Assembly (NCBI RefSeq): GCF_003185915.1
Contig: NZ_QHLZ01000008.1
Coordinates: forward strand, 95,721 to 159,720
Reading direction: 5' to 3'
DNA: 64,000 nt
From: Arthrobacter psychrochitiniphilus
GTDB lineage: Bacteria > Actinomycetota > Actinomycetes > Actinomycetales > Micrococcaceae
Position numbers and translations under genes: made by a program. Position 1 is the first letter of the stretch, and the number at the start of each line of letters is the position of its first letter. A model generated the notes under the pieces. It had not been told where the DNA came from. It saw only the letters and a program-made list of their open reading frames with translations, and did not search any database. Below are positions 61,306-64,000 of the stretch, one piece after another.

Positions 61306-62634
61306 CTAGGTGCTGGCGTGATGGGGTGGAAGCGTTGCGCGTGCATCCCCCTCATGGGCCGGTGCTCTGGGTGGTAGGTGCGTTTCATACATTCTGCCCG
61401 CGACGGCAAGGGCTGCGGCGGCGCTGAGTGCGGCGGCCATCCATACGGCCGCTTGCAACCCCAGCCGGTCGGCGATGATCCCGCCCATGATGGCGCCGAC
61501 GGCGTATCCGAGATCACGCCAAACCCGGTAGACGCCCACTGCCCGTCCCCGCCAGCTGGGGTGTGCGACGTCGCCGACGGCGGCCAGCAGCGTGGGGTAG
61601 ACCATGGCGGTGCCGGCGCCGAGCAAGACGGTTCCAACCGACCACGCGGCAACCCCGTGCCCGAGCGCAATCACGGACAGTGCCGCGGCCTGGGTGAGCA
61701 TGCCGGCGGTGATCAGGTGTTTGCGTCCGATGCGGTCCGAGAGTGCGCCGGTGAACATTTGGCCGATTCCCCAAACCCCCGGGTACAGTGCGAAGAGCAT
61801 GCCGATCTGGCCCGCGCTGAGGTCCGCGGTGGCGAACAGGAGCGGGAACAAGCCCCAGGAGAGTCCGAAGTTCAGGTTGTTCACCAGTCCGGCCATACTT
61901 GCCGAGGACAGTGCCGGTTCCTTGAAGCTGGTCAGTGCAAAGATCTGCCGGTTGGTCGGTGCACCGGCGGTGCCGCTCGGTGCCGCAGGTGTGCGCCCAG
62001 GATTCAACTTGGCATCCAGCAGCGCGTGTGGGCGGGTGTCCTTGACGAATGCACCGGAGAGCAGGATGGCCAGGGCCGTGTAGGCGATCCCCAGGAGGAA
62101 CGGCGCGGGGCGCAGGCCGAATTCCGCGGCAAGGCCCCCGGCCACCAGCGAGGATATAGCCACGGCACCGTAACCGGCTGCCTCGTTCAGGCCCATGGCC
62201 AGGCCGCGCCGGGCAGGGCCCACCAGGTCGATCTTCATGATGACGGTGGTGGACCAGGTCAGTCCCTGGTTGATGCCCAGCAGCACGTTCGCGGCAATGA
62301 CCCAGCCCCAATCCGGTGCTGCAATGAGCATCAGCGGCACCGGGATGGCAAAGAGCCAGCCTGCCAGCAACACCGGCTTGCGCCCGTAACGGTCGGAGAG
62401 GGTTCCGGCGAACCAGTTGGAGGTCGCCTTGGCGATCCCGAAGGCAGCCACGTAGGTAAAGACAAAGGTGTATCCGCTGAGGCCGAACTCGCTCTGGGCG
62501 ATCAGTGGCAAAACCGTTTGCTGTTGCCCGACCATGGCGCCAACCAGTGCGTTGACCGCGACGAGCAGGGCAAACTGGGCTGCATTGGCGCGCAGCCCCA
62601 GGGTGGGCAGGCGCCTTGCTGTTGACTGCTTCAT
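61306..62634 (-). CDS. MFS transporter
   Basis: A 442-aa major facilitator with 12 predicted helices: SDRYGRKPVLLAGWLFAIP (loop 2-3 motif), NQGLTWSTTVIMKIDLVGPA, and the second-half SDRIGRKHLITAGML. A His/Pro-rich tail follows. ATG 62634. Found between TauE/SafE and DUF302, this MFS type is a regular member of such clusters; cargo unknown, possibly a sulfur compound. Confidence 0.9.
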   Translation of the reverse strand: MKQSTARRLPTLGLRANAAQFALLVAVNALVGAMVGQQQTVLPLIAQSEFGLSGYTFVFTYVAAFGIAKATSNWFAGTLSDRYGRKPVLLAGWLFAIPVPLMLIAAPDWGWVIAANVLLGINQGLTWSTTVIMKIDLVGPARRGLAMGLNEAAGYGAVAISSLVAGGLAAEFGLRPAPFLLGIAYTALAILLSGAFVKDTRPHALLDAKLNPGRTPAAPSGTAGAPTNRQIFALTSFKEPALSSASMAGLVNNLNFGLSWGLFPLLFATADLSAGQIGMLFALYPGVWGIGQMFTGALSDRIGRKHLITAGMLTQAAALSVIALGHGVAAWSVGTVLLGAGTAMVYPTLLAAVGDVAHPSWRGRAVGVYRVWRDLGYAVGAIMGGIIADRLGLQAAVWMAAALSAAAALAVAGRMYETHLPPRAPAHEGDARATLPPHHAST

Positions 62635-62684
62635 GCTAAGACTCCTGGGTGGCCGGGTGGAAACGGGGGATGTTGCGTTTTGCG

Positions 62685-63596
62685 CTAGCGGGCCTCGGTG
62701 GCCGTGTGCTCGGCGGTCGCATGCTTGGCGGTGGAGGTGCCGGATGCACGTCGGAGCGGGCACCCCGGGATCAGGAAACCGCACAACACGGCCAGAACCC
62801 CGATGCCGGCGGCCGAAAAGCCGAGGATGAGGTTGGCCGGTGCCGGGAGTTCCTGGACGAGCACGAAGACGCCCATGGCGAGCACGAAGTAACCAAAGCC
62901 CTTTCGCAGTGCCGCTTCGGGGATGCGTCCGGCCAGGCGGGCGCCGATAAAGGAGCCCAGGATGGCTGCGACGGTGACGCCGCCGACCAGTGCCCAGTCC
63001 AGGGAGATCGTGGTGAGGTAGCCGCCGAGGCCAGCGAAAGACTTCATGGCGATGACCAGCAGCGAGGTGCCTACCGCCACCGGCATCGGCAGTCCGCCGA
63101 GCAACGCGAGTGCCGGGACCACCAGGAAGCCGCCGCCGGCGCCCACAAGTCCCGTTACCAGGCCCACAACAAGTCCCTCAATGGTGACCTTGAAGACCGG
63201 GAGGTCATTCTCCTGGGCCTCGGGAGTGTGGTCCTTGCGTCCGCGGATCATGGCCAACGAGGTTGCCACCATCATCAGCGCGAAGGCGATCATGAGAACC
63301 GTGGCGGGGATCCGGCCCCCGAGCAGTCCACCGCCGAAGGCCCCGACCATGCCCGCGGCTCCGAAGATCAGCCCGGTGCGCCATTTGACACGCTTCTTGC
63401 GGGCGTGGGTGACCACGCTGACGGCCGAGGTTGCGCCGACCACGAAGAGCGAGGCGGCGATGGCTTCCTTGGGGTTCATTCCGGCGACATAGGTGAGGAT
63501 TGGGACGGTGAGGATTGACCCGCCGCCGCCGAGCAGGCCGAGGGAAATTCCGATCAGCACCGAAAGCAGAAGGGTTAGTACGAGGGTGAGCGACAT
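62685..63596 (-). CDS. Sulfite exporter TauE/SafE family protein
   Basis: A 303-aa membrane protein with about eight helices and the duplicated TauE/SafE pattern: LLGGGGSILTVPILTYVAGM in the first half and GLVGAGGGFLVVPALALLGG in the second. Related proteins export sulfite or sulfonates. ATG 63596; gaps of about 50 bases to both neighbours on the same strand suggest one operon with rhodanese, MFS and DUF302. Confidence 0.9.
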   Translation of the reverse strand: MSLTLVLTLLLSVLIGISLGLLGGGGSILTVPILTYVAGMNPKEAIAASLFVVGATSAVSVVTHARKKRVKWRTGLIFGAAGMVGAFGGGLLGGRIPATVLMIAFALMMVATSLAMIRGRKDHTPEAQENDLPVFKVTIEGLVVGLVTGLVGAGGGFLVVPALALLGGLPMPVAVGTSLLVIAMKSFAGLGGYLTTISLDWALVGGVTVAAILGSFIGARLAGRIPEAALRKGFGYFVLAMGVFVLVQELPAPANLILGFSAAGIGVLAVLCGFLIPGCPLRRASGTSTAKHATAEHTATEAR

Positions 63597-63648
63597 GGGG
63601 TGGTGGTCCTAGCGGATTCGGTGGATGGAAAAACCGTTGAGGAAGGTG

Positions 63649-63945
63649 CTAGCCGGTTGGCAGGCCCGCGCGCTGCCAGGCGCTCATGCCGCCGCCCATG
63701 GTGTCTGCGTTGTAACCGGCGGCCGTCAGCGCGTCGGCAACACGGGCGCTGCGGTTGCCGCTGCGGCAGACCACGATGACCGGGCGGGACTTATCGAGTT
63801 CGGCCAGGCGGCCGTCCAGCTCACCCATGGGGATGTGCAGGGCACCGGGGATAATGCCCTCGGTGACTTCGAAATCCTCGCGGACATCGAGGATATGGTC
63901 CTCGGCGCGGCGCTGGTTTGCATCGTTGATGGTGATTTCAGGCAT
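63649..63945 (-). CDS. Single-domain rhodanese-like protein
   Basis: A 98-aa rhodanese: LDVREDFEVTEGIIPGALHIP and the active-site loop VVCRSGNRSARV with persulfide Cys60, then GGGMSAWQRAGLP. It transfers sulfane sulfur, cytoplasmic. GGAGCCACC precedes ATG 63945. It is the first visible gene of the sulfur operon, whose regulator or persulfide dioxygenase would lie right of the window. Confidence 0.93.
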   Translation of the reverse strand: MPEITINDANQRRAEDHILDVREDFEVTEGIIPGALHIPMGELDGRLAELDKSRPVIVVCRSGNRSARVADALTAAGYNADTMGGGMSAWQRAGLPTG

Positions 63946-64000
63946 GGTGGCTCCTTGGCTGGGTGACTACAGTGGGGGTGGTTTCTCGGCCCCGGCACGG

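Overview
The window looks like chromosomal DNA of a high-GC actinobacterium, most probably Micrococcaceae of the Arthrobacter type. The reasons are a mycothione reductase (mycothiol is found only in Actinobacteria), an LAxTG-type sorting signal, frequent GTG/TTG starts, several probable leaderless genes whose -10 box sits 6-7 bases before the ATG, and the general style of the proteins. I saw no rRNA, tRNA, CRISPR array, prophage or intact insertion sequence. The species cannot be named from sequence reading alone.

Left part (1-11.5 kb): mostly housekeeping and stress genes. These are a Dps fragment, an SDR reductase, the helicase hrpB with a small monooxygenase, an MBL hydrolase, a decayed PLP dehydratase, a flotillin, YqeY, an Old Yellow Enzyme, a YdjM-like membrane protein and an unlinked trpF. 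From 11.5 to 20.1 kb lies a coherent catabolic locus: a ROK regulator, a nitrate/sulfonate-type ABC importer, a cytoplasmic Cys-type sulfatase, and a secreted cell-wall-anchored GH20 hexosaminidase ending in a strong terminator. It reads as uptake and desulfation of a sulfate ester, perhaps a sulfated amino sugar.

Middle (20-41 kb): DoxX, an FMN reductase, a LysP-type permease, a frameshifted emfourin-like inhibitor, arfB, and then a molybdenum hydroxylase locus: a MocA-like cytidylyltransferase, an OYE, coxD-E-F and coxS-L-M-G. The large subunit carries AYRGAGR, so this is a form II (CODH-like) enzyme, not the proven CO-oxidising form I. Short arrays with an exact 32-bp period flank the cox genes on both sides in opposite orientation. 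An AI-2E exporter, an EF-G-binding-type zinc protein, glutaryl-CoA dehydrogenase and mycothione reductase follow.

Accessory part (41-54 kb): a patchwork with decayed SDR, TetR and resolvase genes, direct repeats, three copies of an 11-base motif that may be insertion-sequence scars, an orphan Imm8 immunity protein, an AT-richer pair of unknown small genes, a peptidase S51, a TY-Chap-like protein, a short carbamoyltransferase with an altered active site, a GNAT, and unknown proteins. This is the most likely place for undescribed biology.

Right part (54-64 kb): a stand-alone ClpC N-terminal domain (ClpC2-like), a PfpI protein, DUF2975, GNAT, PhzF, a divergent LysR/EamA pair with a candidate shared operator, a lipoprotein, and a leftward sulfur-handling operon (rhodanese, TauE/SafE, MFS, DUF302). 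The DUF302 gene appears scrambled by two compensating indels.
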